Positions 23,352 to 34,995 are shown, numbered from the stretch's first letter. The stretch is DNA of 64,000 bases from Siphonodentalium dalli (GCA_032622095.1 CP136069.1:40152194-40216193); one strand, 5' to 3'. Notes: generated by a model not told the origin, from the sequence alone. Program-made: numbers and translations.

Positions 23352-24886
23352 GGGTGCTCCGGTTTGCATTCTCTAGAGTAAGGCAAGAAGCTTATCGTCA
23401 CTTTGACGGTGTTTAATCATGGTTTCAATATCTACAAATATATTTGAAGATACTTTGGTTTGAAAAACCTTTCCCCTTCTTGATTCAATTATGAGAATGA
23501 TTCCAGCCTGACAGGTATTTAGAATCGTGGTGACTTGACCTCTCCAGGTAACTGGCCCACTGGCAATAACTGGCGACCGTGGCCTGGATGACGTTCCCCA
23601 ATGAATAACGATATAATAGCAGTGGTATTCCAAGACGAGGAAGGTGGGGGGGACATTATTTATGGCAAGTAACCATATCAAATGTGAGCTTGGTACAAGA
23701 ACAGGCTGTACATCCAATACAGCATGCATTGTTCATAAAGGGCATGGTAGGTGTTTTGAAGGTATTCATGGATTAGCTGGAGTCTCAATGAATTTTCAAA
23801 TATTTACGTGTCCCGACCTTTCATACCGTTGATATGGCGAATATACTTCACACACGAATGAAGCATATTTACATGGAAAGCATTTATATTGTCACGTGTC
23901 CCACGACCACTGCCAATAGCCTTTCCGACAAGAGGCCATCAGCATGGCTCTTCATACTTCTATTGCCCATATCAATTTGATTATCTGGCACATAGACAAT
24001 AAAACAGGCAAAGACGTTTGCGCTGTCCAGCTAAGCTTTCGAGGAAGCTCATTGACCAGCATTACCGACCTTTCCTAAGACGCAGGCAGGGGACCACCCC
24101 GTACAAGTGGATCCTATCCCCATGGCACAGATGCCCGATCATAAGGGCCTGAAGCCATGCTGCCAACTCTGCGCATTTCGGTCTATGCTGGGTTTGTCCT
24201 CTCTTCCTTAAACATGCCATAAGCGGGACCACTTAGGTCGGGGGAGTTCCTCTCTATCTTGGCTCTTCAAATTAAAATAAAACAACATTAAAAAAGGGAT
24301 GTGTATCCTTTACTAGGAGGATGATAATTTCATTCGTTTCCTTCCTAGGGGAGCCATTTTTAGAGCGGGTCTTCCCCTAGTTTGCTGCATGCTTCAGACT
24401 AACCGACCTATCACACACCTAGGTCGTTCTACTGCATGTTTGGGGGGGGCAGAGGCTCCGACCTGAATATTCCGTATGGTGACCGTGAAAATTTACCTGT
24501 GTTCATCATCTGACTACAGTGTACATCATTTGATCTGATTTCGGTTGTAGAAGGCGCACCTTCATTTCTTAGAATCGGATCGCGGTGGGTATTCCGCTGG
24601 GAACGCGGACTGCTCTCAGGTGCCTAGTGGTCGTGATGGCCTAATAATAGTAATGTGTGTGGATTTAGGCTGAACATAATACTTGTGATTGCACATTTTG
24701 CTGTCTGTCTTCATTCCAAAGGATGGTGCTCGTTGGGAAATTTCTCCAAAATTAATACTCGTACCGACACTATTGTTTGGCACCTGAGGGTGGCGGTTTG
24801 CTTTCTCATTGGATGCTCTGGTCACCTGCGGTGTTAGGCCATGCGCTCCTGATGCTCATGGCTGTTAGTCATGTTTTCTGAGGGGC
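23352..24886. other. no recognisable feature
   Basis: Mixed composition with GC-richer patches at 24020-24470. Frames on both strands (for example 23373-23729 minus) match nothing I know. Possibly old retroelement remains. Confidence 0.4.
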
Positions 24887-25350
24887 TATATATATATCTT
24901 TAATGATACATTGGATTGTGCCAGGGATCTCTGCTCTGGCTCCGACCATGGGATTGTTGGGCGCAGCTTTAGTAGGGTCTTCTGACATGATCTCATGATG
25001 ACTTATATATCACCATGATATATCTATTATATCATTTTATATATCTATATATGCGAAAGATTTGTGTCACCGAGTTTCTGCAATGATATCTTGTGACACA
25101 TAGGTACCTCAGAGACATGAGACATGTTCTCTGTGGGGTTGTATATCTATATTTAGTGATACGTTGGATCATGACAGGGAGCTGTGATCTGGCTCCGCCC
25201 ATTAGATTGATGGGCGCAGCTTTGGAAGGGCCTTCTGACATGGTCTAATGAGGAAAACTTAATATATATATCCACAGGATATATATATTATATCATTTTA
25301 TATATATATATACGCAATGTGTATATTGTGATACATAGGTACCTCAGAGA
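24887..25350 (+). repeat. tandem duplication of about 252 bp
   Basis: Two diverged units share ctctggctccg, gggcgcagcttt, cttctgacatg, tatatcattttatatat and gtgacacataggtacctcag/gtgatacataggtacctcag. They start at about 24887 and 25139. AT-rich tracts of (ta)n separate the conserved blocks. Confidence 0.7.
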
Positions 25351-25361
25351 CATGTGAACGT

Positions 25362-25655
25362 GTGATAACTGTTCTAAGGGCAGGACCAGTTCACGCTTCT
25401 CCGGTTACGTCTCGACGGTTCAACCAATTCATGGGGATACGTCTGGTGGAGTTGTCGGGGTACTTGGGACCTCCGGAGAGGGAGTTAGTCTCCTCGCATC
25501 TCAAATCGGCTGGATTCTTAGAACTGACGGATGAAGAACAGAGAATTGCTCGGTTCGCTCGCAATTCTGAATTGAATGGCACCACCTGGGATGTTGCTTC
25601 CAAAAACAAGGGGGGGAGGTACATGTTTGGGCAATATAGCACTCTAATTATATGA
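25362..25655 (+). other. 97-codon open frame, status uncertain
   Basis: The translation includes LVELSGYLGPPERELVSSHL and LTDEEQRIARFARNSELNG, which look protein-like and GC-richer than the surroundings. An open frame of 83 codons on the other strand covers the same bases. I recognise no family. It follows the 252-bp duplication and lies inside the 21.3-27.0 kb element, so a relic of a transposon protein is the likeliest reading. Confidence 0.25.
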
Positions 25656-25794
25656 GTTATTTCACGTACCTAATCATAACAGATTCATTAAAGAGTTCAT
25701 ATTTAGGTATAATCTGTTTTAGAAGAGTGCATTCCCTCCAAAATTTGGCTATTAACTTTATTGCTCGTGCCTCCTCCTGGGCTTGCATTCTAAT

Positions 25795-25896
25795 CCATAT
25801 AGTTCAGTGTGAACGGCTTCCTTTAGCGGAAATATGATATTTTTAAAAATATAATATATATTTCCTTAAAGAAAGCCTGAACACTGAACTATCATA
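25795..25896. mobile_element. hairpin MITE, 'catatagttcagtgtgaacg' family
   Basis: Arms catatagttcagtgtgaacg and the inverse (ctgaacactgaactat) around an AT-rich loop with ggaaatat. Further arms lie at 26105-26172 and 21655-21712. Shares its first 14 bases with the 20.9-kb hairpin family. Confidence 0.7.
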
Positions 25897-26410
25897 GGGC
25901 CCTCCCATGGCGGTGCCATTCCCAACCCCGCAACTCGCCAATCTCCTGATTGAGTTGAAAATAAACTGACGAATTCAATCGGTTATATTGGGACTGCGCA
26001 TGCGTGACTGATTCCGAGCAAGCCACTGAAGACCGCGAGGGATCGTAGGCGACCACAAAAAGTTAACCCCTTTTCTACTATGGTTTACAAACGCAGGACA
26101 TATATCCATATAGTTCAGTGTGAACGGCTTTCTTTAAGGAAATATATATTATATTTTTTAAAATATCATATCAGGTCGCTCGAAGGATGGGTGTTTCACT
26201 GAATACGACAAGAAAACACAGCCACTCTCAAGAAACTGGCCTCGCGAAAGATCATTTCAAAATTGGACAGGCTTTCATGACATAGCCAGTTTCATGACAA
26301 TGAGTTTTCTTATCGCAGTCTGTGAAAAAAAACCATTCTACGAGTGACAATCATTAGGGAGGTGTTTACATCAAACACTTCTATGGTGATAACTCTTGCT
26401 TGGTCCGCCA

Positions 26411-26667
26411 TTAACCCTTTGAGTGCCAGGTTGATTTTTGTATCAACCCATATATCCTGTACCAATGCATTCTCTTATATATGCGAGTCGACCATAGGTC
26501 GTCTCGCATATATAAGAGAATGCATTGGCCTAACAATTTTTTTTTGTTTGTTTTTTTTTTTTTTTACAATTTTTTACAATTTTAATAATTTATTCTTATA
26601 TTCTCCAACAGACTTATTTTGTAGGTTTAGGGCCGATGAGATCGGCCCCTGGCACTAAAAGGGTTAA
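26411..26667 (+). mobile_element. TTAA MITE, type III, 'ccctttgagtgccagg' ends
   Basis: Begins TTAAccctttgagtgccagg and ends tggcactaaaagggTTAA. One palindromic core, about 26463-26529, with the centre gaccataggtcg. Poly-T follows. It has inserted into the right inverted repeat of the 21.3-27.0 kb element. Confidence 0.85.
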
Positions 26668-26975
26668 TGCAGTGGACCAACTGTGGGGGTTGTTCAAAAT
26701 CATGCCACTAAGTTCCCACAGAGTGGCAACTGGTCAATATCACACACATCAATAAGGCAGAGGACACTTTAGAAACACATATCACCCAGTTATCCGATCA
26801 ACACGCAATTCTCTGTCAAAGTTGAAAGTGTGATTTTTGAAAACGGCAAATGTTTCCAATCAAGCGATATTAAGAAGGTTAGAGAAAATCATTGGGATAA
26901 TAATTGACTTCCACAAATGTACTGCATTTACCATGTTCTCAAATTGTTCAAAATTTCAACGTGATCAGGCATATA

Positions 26976-27477
26976 ACATAGGGGCTACAGGGTATTATAT
27001 TAGGGGGGACTTACTTTTAATTAGGTGTTTATATGCCCCAGAAAGACCTGCCGACTTTGTCCTATGTTGTACCATTGATAAAGGCCGTGATGGAGAAAAA
27101 ACTAAGTCACCTCAAAAAAACATTCCAAGGTCGCAGTGGATGCACCATTACTAAACATTAAGTATTTTCTGTGATATTTTCCTTATATGGTATAACTAAA
27201 GATCTTACAGGTTGGCTCTGTGCTGAAATTTAGCATCATACTCCAAACAGATATTGGTGTGCTAGAAAGTATCAATTTTAACTCAACTTGACGAAGTTAA
27301 GTATGTTAAGTATATATGTTCAAAATTTATTTGGTATTTGATTAATGCAAGCATGTTTTAACATGGGCTTTTCCCAATAAAATTTATTGTTAAGTGGGGT
27401 ATACTATAGGTATACCCTAATTTAGGTTTGACCATGCATTATAGGTCAATATAAATTATTCTGATTTATATTTTTAG
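26976..27477. other. intronic sequence, no recognisable feature
   Basis: AT-rich DNA before exon 27478-27636. Nothing repeated or coding is seen. Confidence 0.5.
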
Positions 27478-27636
27478 GTGGCAGTCTATTTTCTTGGGGA
27501 CGATATTCAGAACATCACCAACCCAGTGTGCCGTACATCCCGCACAGAATACAGTTGAATACTAAACAATATCGAGGTGTTTTTTCTATGGTATCAATGG
27601 CATGCAGCTCAAAGAATATACTTATAGCTATTACTG
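27478..27636 (+). CDS. RCC1–dsRBD gene, third visible exon (RCC1 blade)
   Basis: Acceptor ttatatttttag ends at 27477 and donor gtaatt starts at 27637. Length is 159 nt, phase 1 to 1, the same length and phase as the previous exon. The junction reads CITD-GGSLFSWGRYSEHHQ, the textbook RCC1 'DG.lfsWG' turn, and the blade ends MACSSKNILIAIT, where the usual Gly and His are lost. Equal-length symmetric exons encoding single blades are what blade duplication by exon copying would leave. The last blade is degenerate, so this may be the end of the propeller before the linker in the next exon. Confidence 0.87.
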
Positions 27637-27656
27637 GTAATTAAAGATTCATAATC

Positions 27657-28038
27657 CAAATTAACGCATTTTTGGCTTTGGGGGTAAATATTTGAATCGA
27701 GTCGAATAACCCACCCATCAAAGCTCAGAGTGATCAGATATCAATTTTTGAAATTTGTTATTTCCCGAGATATGTAATTCTTGGCAGCCTGCAAATAATC
27801 GTCAAGCCGACGGTCTCGGACCTATTGCGGATGAAGATGGATAACTCTAAAATCAAGTGGCTTTGGTTGTTAGATATTTGATAAGTAACACGTTTTCGGC
27901 AATATTTTATAATATAGTTGACTATAGCATTATATTTGGGCAATTAATCATTTGTGATAACTAAAGCGGCATTTAAAAAAATGTTGTTGTTGGAATCTGA
28001 TGAGATGGGAACCATCAAATCGGAATTGTACCTTTAAC
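27657..28038. mobile_element. copy of the 'ttaaaggtactcaatcc' TIR element
   Basis: Starts ttcataatccaaattaacgc just inside the intron and ends ggaattgtacctttaac. The interior matches 1840-2073 and 3818-4077 (caaagctcagagtgatc in inverse, gatggataactctaaaatca). Confidence 0.5.
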
Positions 28039-28189
28039 CACCAAGATAAATACCGTTAGTAAAGTGGAAAGTATTGTCCTCGTAGGTTTTGCAAAGGCCA
28101 AGTTTCCTTCGACCAGCTAGTGAAGTTGGTTGGGATAATGCTGATTTTCGTTGAAGCGCCATGCATATATCTTTCTATAGCAGACTTTA

Positions 28190-29560
28190 TATGCAGATAC
28201 AGTGGCGGGATTATTTAGTCAAGTTTATTTTTATCAAAAACTCAACTTATGGTTTGATGAGGACTGGCGGCTGGCTGGGCATTCCCAAACCTGTATAACA
28301 TAGCTGTTTAAGATTGAATCTGGCAATTTTTGTTACGTGAGTTTATTGTCACATGAGACAGCTGCATACAGAAAATCAGGGTCTGCTCCGACTTTCTAAC
28401 CAGATTTATGCCATTTGTTTCTATATGTAGCAAAGTTATGTCCCTCATCGCGATAACTTAAACAGTTACAGATACAATTTTCTTATAACCCATGTCTAAG
28501 CAATCACTGAAGCACTGCCCAGAGTCCATTGAATGCCATGTGATTTTCATTGACCAGCACACTTGAATACTGTAGGTAAAAACATATCGTGATACTTCCA
28601 CATTGTATGAATTTTGGACTGAAGTTTCTTAGGCCTTTTTCATTATGCATATATTTCAATCACTACCAGCTACCAGTGCTAATTTATGGGCATGGGTTTT
28701 GTTTTATGATCTTGTTTGTGTTAAGTCTACTACCATTCCACTATTTTTAGTCAATTTTTTTTTCATAAACTTGACTTATAGTTTGATGAGGGACGAGTTC
28801 GAAAACCAGATCCTTTTTAGCTCAGCTCAACTTTACTTTGTAAAGTTTGAGCTATTGCTGGGGGTTGCTGTCTGTCATCCGTCCATCCATCCGTCAACAA
28901 TTTCCTTTGGCCCACCCTACAGGCCATATCCCTCATCCGATCATCACCAAACTTCATATGGCTCTTCGGGGTGACCTCTAGATGGGAGCCATCGATATTT
29001 TCCGAAATTTAAAAAAATTTAAAACATTGCCGCCGACAGCCATTTTGAATTTCAAATTTGAATTGACACACCCTGCAGCCCACATTTATTGCAGGAATGT
29101 TTTGAAAATTAACAGGCATGTTTGGGATCACCTCTAGATGTGAGCCGTGGAGCTTGAACAATTTACAATGAAAAACATGGCCGCCGGCAGTCATCTTGGA
29201 TTTAACTTTTTGCATGACTAAATCCTCACATATATAAGAGAATGCATTGGCCTAACAATATTTACCTTGACCTTGTAAGCCAGTGTCTTTTCTTATGTGT
29301 GCGAGGCTCCCTAAGGGAGACTCACATATATAAGAGAATACACTGGCACAGGATCTTTATTGCTGCACCAGCACAGCTCCCCGTCTTGAAAGGGTTAATT
29401 CATGGGTTTTGTTTTTCCATTTATCATCTTGTTTATAAGGTTACTAGTACTACCATTCCACTGTTTTTAGTCAATTTTTTATTCTTAAACTCAACTTATG
29501 GTTTGACGAGGAATAGTTTTAAAACCAGATTTGTTCGATCCTTTTTACCTGAGTTATGGC
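28190..29560. repeat. cluster of dispersed repeats in intron 3
   Basis: The phrase ctcaacttatggtttgatga and its variants occur at about 28233, 28765 and 29490 (also 36166). Between them, 28816-29222 begins agctcaactttactttgtaa and carries two units of the 'ccgcc-gcagccat' array. Open frames at 28645-28974 and 29242-29580 run across repeat borders and are not genes. Confidence 0.7.
29225..29398 (+). mobile_element. TTAA MITE, type I, 5'-truncated
   Basis: Starts inside the first core (tcacatatataagagaatgc) and ends cttgaaagggTTAA. The second core has diverged. Confidence 0.7.
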
Positions 29561-29775
29561 CCTTAGTTGGTCTATTTTAAGAACATTTGTCACCAATGAA
29601 TAGGAATCTATATAAATACAAAATACAATACCATATATATATACTTTTATTCCTTCTGCACTTATATTATCTTTTTGCCTGTCCGTTGTCTATTTTTCAA
29701 TTTTCTAATTTCCCCCATATGAATAATAGACCATTCATTCGCACATACACTTTTAGAACTGAATGGCAAAATTCA

Positions 29776-29960
29776 TTAATCCTTCCATGACTGGAGCTTC
29801 CTGAAATCTAGCAAACACACTGTGGCCTAATAATATTTACCGTGACCTTGTAAGTCAGGGCATTCTCTTATATATACAAGGCTCCCTATGGGAGACTCGC
29901 CTATAAAAGAGAGTGCACTGGCACAGGATCTTTAAAGCTGCACCAGTGCAGTTCCCATCG
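29776..29960 (+). mobile_element. TTAA MITE, type I, decayed
   Basis: Starts TTAAtccttccatgactgga. It retains one core pair (about 29864-29918) and stops at cagtgcagttcccatc without the terminal repeat. Confidence 0.65.
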
Positions 29961-30111
29961 TTACATTCATGTACTTGTGAAAACTTTATATTTATATTAT
30001 CTATCGACCAGGGACATATCATTTTATTAATATACTTGTATATATGTTTAGTGAAATCATCACCTGACTTATTATTTCTCTGCACATGGAGACAGTCCTC
30101 GTGACTATGTC

Positions 30112-30228
30112 ACATTCCCGAGAGCTTTCCGATGAATGGCAACAAGCCATATTTCCGACTAAATCCTGAAAAGTTACCCATAATTCTGCTGTGGTTAAGA
30201 AGTCGATTACTTAGAGCATTACTGTACC
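30112..30228 (+). mobile_element. MITE, 'cagtaatgccctaa' family, left end lost
   Basis: Matches 44767-44898 from gagagctttccgatgaatgg to gcattactgta. The left TIR is missing. It ends 54 bp before the acceptor of the next exon. Confidence 0.75.
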
Positions 30229-30282
30229 ATACCATACCATCAATTGGTTACATAATTTGATAGTCTCTGGCTTTTATTTCAG

Positions 30283-32179
30283 ACCGAGAGAAGGCATTAC
30301 CTGGAGAAAATCTCCTGCGATCAAGCAGGAAGTTTCTGTCTGCACAGCCATTTCAGACGGTAGGAGATTGCACACCAGGCTCTTTTACACAGCTGTCGAA
30401 ACAGAAATTTCCACAGGTGGAAATGGAAACCACCAACCCTGTAATTGGTAGCCCGATTACATCAATGAAAAGCCAAGTTAGCACAGTTGGTAGCCAAGCC
30501 AGTGCAATTGGTAACAAAGTCAGTGCAAAGCAGTGCAATGAAATATCTGGTAATAACAGTGGAATATCTGCCCAATTCGGTGGAATGTCAAAACCTATAG
30601 GTTTGATGAGTATATCCGTGGATCGACCTGACAGCCTAGACGAAAAGCAGGACAATGAAATGTCTGGTGTTGACAGTGGAACGTCCGGTGGAATCTCAAA
30701 ACCTATCGGATTGATGAATATCTCCGTGGATCGACCTGACAGCCTAGCTGAAATACCTTGGAGTATTTTACAAGGCAGGCCTGTCAAAAAGAAATTTATT
30801 AAAGCCAAGAAAGTAAATCCTCTCATGCCAGTGACTAATCCTCGTATCAATTCCACGACTAATCTTTCTAAACTCGTGAAAAATGAATTGAGGCTTGGAG
30901 ATTTCCATGAAGTAAAGAAATACTTTGCTCATAATCAAATTACTGAAAAAACAAACCTTGGTGATTACTTACGCAAGGCGTTGACAACCGGGTATATGCA
31001 TTTTGCCTGTTATTTTGGTGTTTATCTCATCAAAGGTGAGAAGATGTCAGTTGGCTCAATGGAGTTTGTTAGCAAGTTTCCAGGCCGAAGAAGAACAGTA
31101 ATGACCGCTGAAGGACTTTCTGGACAAGACGCTCGAACTAAGCTCTGCAAAAAAACTGTTGAAATGATTGAAACATATACGCCAGAGGAACTTGAAAATG
31201 TTTCGTGCAAAAGTCTGAACGACACTGTTGTCGAGTTAAATGGCATTGGATCAATGGATAGGGGCTTCACTATGGAGCAAAAGTTTGAGGTATTGCAGAA
31301 GTTCATAAGAGATAGTAAAGCTTTGGCATCATCAATGTGGGAACGACCGCTGATGTTATTTGGCGCGGCACTCAAAGAAGTAACTAAGATGGATCCACGA
31401 TTTAAGCATGAGGCATTCCCGGGTAAAACACGTTGCTTTCTGTACATTGAGGAAATTCTTGTTGGGTATGCTGAAGGATCAGGATTGAAAGCCGCTAAAT
31501 ACCAATGCGCTCTTGTCACAATGAAAAATTTTGTTGAAAAACCTGTTGGCGAAATCTTAAAAGGAATTAATTTAAGTGATATTCCAGAAGAAACAGAGTT
31601 AGAGGTCAAATACCAGCCTCAAAATCTGAGCATCGAAGGTAAATTAAAAGTTGCATCCTTGGCATTTACTAAACTTAAATATAAATTTGCGTTGAAGAGA
31701 GCTGGGATCTCAGCTAGTTATGTGTTTTACAAGGATAAATCTGGGGCAAACCACTGTGAGTTCTATCTCGAAAACTATTCAATTGCTTCTGTATTAGTCA
31801 CTTTGAACCACCAGGGATTTATTCGTGATGACTGCTTCAATGCTGCAGCTGATGTCCTGCAAAACAAGTCGCCTCAACAAATTCTCGAGGTGGCGAAGAT
31901 TTTACCCAGCGACGCTCGCAAACGTCGAGATTATTATGTTAATGATATCTGTGAGGGAATTTTGCAGAACAATAGGATCACGCATATTCTCTGGTCGCCA
32001 TCCTATGAGGACTGTGTTCAACAGAAGTCGCTCGACTCTATGGTGCTGTTTCAAGAAGCCTATCTTCCCAAAAGGACACCTCTTACGCCACAATCACATG
32101 TCAGGGACAACGCCAACATTTGTGGGATGCTACTTGAATGGCCGATTGTCAGAATACATGAATTAAGTGATATCTATAA
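30283..32179 (+). CDS. RCC1–dsRBD gene, large fourth exon (linker and dsRBD-like array)
   Basis: Acceptor cttttatttcag ends at 30282; donor gtgagt starts at 32180. Length is 1,897 nt, phase 1 in, phase 2 out, 631 full codons. The frame is open up to the acceptor, so an internal GTG or ATG near 30417 is not the start. Order: a Ser/Thr linker with a short 'SQ.S..G' repeat; a 36-residue tandem duplication (SKPIGLMSISVDRPDSL and SKPIGLMNISVDRPDSL, starts 30588 and 30696); a basic patch RPVKKKFIKAKK (possible nuclear signal). Then dsRBD-like units: one ending RTVMTAEGLSGQDARTKLCK (about 31095-31150), the clearest with RCFLYIEEILVGYAEG then KAAKYQCALVTMKNF (about 31430-31530), a third around ANHCEFYLENYSIASVL (about 31748-31860), and the start of a fourth completed in the next exon. 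Fold calls are by eye. Role unknown; RNA binding in the nucleus is inference. Confidence 0.93.
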
Positions 32180-32193
32180 GTGAGTATATTATA

Positions 32194-32668
32194 TATACCC
32201 TTTGAGTGCCAGGGGCCGATCTCATCGGCCCTAATTAATGGTCTGTAAAATCGGCCCTAAAAAATAAAAAAAATAAAAAATTTGTTTGTTTTTTTGGTTG
32301 AATTTTTTTTGGGTATGCTTAAGCATGCTATAGCGAATTTAAAAACAAACTGGATAAAACCTTAAGTGCATGTTATAACTCAAAACTATCACCAAGTATT
32401 CATAGTAATAATTTTGATGCCCATGAAAAACGTGAGATTCCCTGGCACTAAACCTACAAAATAAGTCTGTTAATGAATATAAGAACAAATTATTAAAATT
32501 GTAAAAAATTGTAAAAAATAATAACAAATGATGAAAAATTGTTAGGCCAATGCATTCTCTTATATATGCGAGGCGACCTATGGTCGACTCGCATATATAA
32601 GAGAATGCATTGGCACAGGGTATATGGGTCGAAACAAACAAAATCGGACCTGGCACTGAAAGGGTTAT
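32194..32668 (+). mobile_element. MITE, type III, long form, just after the exon donor
   Basis: Starts ccctttgagtgccaggggcc and ends tggcactgaaagggtta. The flanks read TATA/TTAT rather than clean TTAA. One core lies at about 32545-32617. The extra interior (32240-32460) is AT-rich and not shared with 26411-26667. It begins 14 bp beyond the splice donor of the large exon. Confidence 0.7.
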
Positions 32669-33709
32669 ATATATACTGGATTGACTTGTCCATCTGTCTG
32701 TCCATGCATATATCTCAGCCATCTGTTAACTAATTATACCCCCACTCTCAAAGAGAATTGGGGTATACTGAATTGGCTGGGTCTGTCCATCCGCTCCAAT
32801 GAAAGGGTTTATTGGGTTTGGACTTCGGTATATACAGGTTTACGCACTATTTGGATTGATAGGCTCAGGCCTTTTTATCCAATGCCATATTAACTGTTGT
32901 TAAATCATTTTAACACAACTTTCTGAAAACCATGATAAGTTGGACCAAGTCTGATTGCCATACTGTCCTTGCATACTGGACAACTTAATCACATATATAC
33001 TGGCTGAAACAGGCTCCCCTTTGGGAGTGTCATGTAAATTTATAGTAAAAAAGCATGTGTTTTTAATATTTTCAATAGTAAACAACCTTTCTTGTGGCAT
33101 AATTATCATCTGCAAACGAAGTTTTGCAGCTAATATAGACTATCTCAGTAATCATAGATATACTTATGAACCAAAATGGGGGAGGAATATCCAGGTGGAA
33201 CGGATTTCATCCATTCATTTGTTACAGAGTTGTTATACGACACTTTTCAAAGACAAATTGTGGTTAAACTGCATTGAATTTGTAGTCTGTCTGTCTGCCC
33301 GTCCGTCCATCCAGGCATATATTTCTGCCTTGGTGTTATCAGATCTGAATAAAATAACAGCTTTCAAAATGGGGCCAAATTATGTTGTTCGCGTTTTCCA
33401 TTCTAGAGTTATCCTTCTTTGTTTACCTGGATAACTTGGGTTTTTTTTGTCCGTCTGCACAGATTATCAGATCTGACTAAAATGTGGAATGGAGGTTCGC
33501 CGTCATGTTGCCTTCAAAAGAGTACCCAAATAATTATAACAGTGTTTACATTTTCTGTTCTAGAGTTACCATTTTTTGTATATCTTTAATTTGTATTTTA
33601 ATTTGACAAAGTGGGGGTATGTCAGCACCTGAGGTGCAACTTCTTGTTTTCCTTAGTGTAAAAATGTGCCAAATTTGGATCTCTGCATCTCCATCATTGT
33701 AGGTCATGT
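32669..33709. other. intronic sequence with short 'gtccgtctg' repeats
   Basis: Contains several diverged clauses such as gtctgtctgcccgtccgtcc and gttatccttctttgtttacc, related to 41880-42060 and 58650-59020. No gene is seen. The frame at 32955-33434 crosses these repeats. Confidence 0.45.
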
Positions 33710-33965
33710 TTAACCCTTCCATGACTGGAGCTTCCTAAAATTTTGCGAAAACCCTGAGCCACTGCATTCTCATATATATGGGAGTCTCCCATAGGGAGCT
33801 TTGCATATATAAGAGAATGCATTGGCCTAACACTATTTACATTGTCAGCCAGTGCATTCTTTTATATCTGTGAGGCTCCCCATGGGAGACTTGCATATAT
33901 AAGAGAATGCATAGCACGATGTCTTTAATGCTGCACCAGTGCAGCTCCCGTCATGAAAGGGTTAA
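33710..33965 (+). mobile_element. TTAA MITE, type I, near complete
   Basis: Starts TTAAcccttccatgactgga and ends cgtcatgaaagggTTAA. It has two palindromic cores. Confidence 0.85.
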
Positions 33966-34100
33966 ATGATCTTTAATATGCTCATGAAGCAGAATAAATG
34001 GAACAATATCCACATGTAGCAGATGTTGTTCATTCATTTCTTCTGAAGTTATGGCCCTTAGAGTTTTTAACCATTCTTTACTAAATACTCATTGATGGGT

Positions 34101-34190
34101 AGTTCCCTTAGGAAATGTTCAGATAATAAGTTCAACAAACTACCATAGTAGGTCTTTTGTTGAATGTATTATCTGAACATTTCTAACCAA
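34101..34190. repeat. hairpin, 'aggaaatgttcagataata' arms
   Basis: Arms ggaaatgttcagataataag and tattatctgaacatttc around a short centre. Partial copies occur at 38995-39058 and 62326-62360. Confidence 0.65.
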
Positions 34191-34589
34191 AGAATATGAA
34201 TCCTCCTGCACTTAGATAACTTTTTGTTTGTCTGTCGTCTGCTTTTATTACCTGAACATCCCTTCAAATAAATAATACACCACTCTAATCTATACTTGTA
34301 TAACTGAATCTAACTGAATGGGAGAATACAATTAAGTCACCTCAGCAGATTAATATACATCAGCGAAAGCCACCTTTGCGGGGGATACTCCTGTTTTAAA
34401 AACGCTGTCATTTCCTGTGAATACTGTTCTTGATGGCTTAGTTTTAAAATAAAATAAATAAATTTTAAATAAAATAAGTGCAAGTACACAGCGATTGTCC
34501 GGCTCAAATTTGTAAGATTTCATTAAAAGTTATAGATTAAAAAGTTCAATTTTATTGACCAATTAGGCGGGAGAATGAAGTTTCAGTAA

Positions 34590-34995
34590 TTGCATCCTTT
34601 AACATGAATTTTTCATGCCTCATAAGGTACTGGGACAACCAGAATATAATATTTAGTTGTCAGTTGATTAAGTAACATGTTTAATAACCAAGTGAGTCAC
34701 AATTTCTACCTTTTCGGAATATCAGAGAATAATGTATTGGATATATGCGAAAAACAACTTTTTACCAAATTTGGTTGCCATTTTGCAAGCTGTCTTGAGT
34801 AATTTTGTCTAAAAAACACCTCAGTGTGACACGTTTAAGACAGATCAAAACAATAAACACCTTTGAAACCAAAGATAGTTCCATTTTACTTCAATATTTC
34901 TGGTAATGTCAGTGGTTACAATAGTAACAATTCGCCAAGGTACATCAGCAATGTTTGTATTCAATGGAGAGAAGTCATATTAGTCAATTTATTCA
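34590..34995 (+). repeat. dispersed repeat shared with 53540-53990
   Basis: Shared clauses: ataaccaagtgagtcacaat, ctaccttttcgga, gatcaaaacaataaacac, and ggttacaatagtaacaat/ggtgacaatagtaacaat. The repeat ends about 100 bp before exon 35095-35215. The open frame at 34863-35261 joins this repeat to that exon in the wrong frame. Confidence 0.75.

Larger units (their letters stand above)
21285..26975. mobile_element. second long-TIR region, about 5.7 kb
   Basis: 21285-21668 and 26360-26975 are inverted homologues. Shared clauses are tcacgttgaaaatttg, catttaccatgt-ttctcaa, agcatgattttga-c-accc, tggtccactgcatt and atggc-ga-ccaa. Inside these, 21655-21860 and 25795-26130 are a second inverted pair (gcatgcgcagtcccaatata, gaccgcgagggatcgtagg). 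The right arm is interrupted by the MITE at 26411-26667. No transposase is recognisable inside. Confidence 0.6.

Noticed and set aside
31022-31609. 195-codon minus-strand frame
   Set aside because: Shadow of the large coding exon on the opposite strand.
30417-32183. A single 588-codon gene starting at an internal GTG and ending at the TGA in the splice donor
   Set aside because: The frame stays open upstream to an acceptor at 30282, and the stop overlaps a good donor (gtgagt) whose phase fits the next exon. It is an internal exon.
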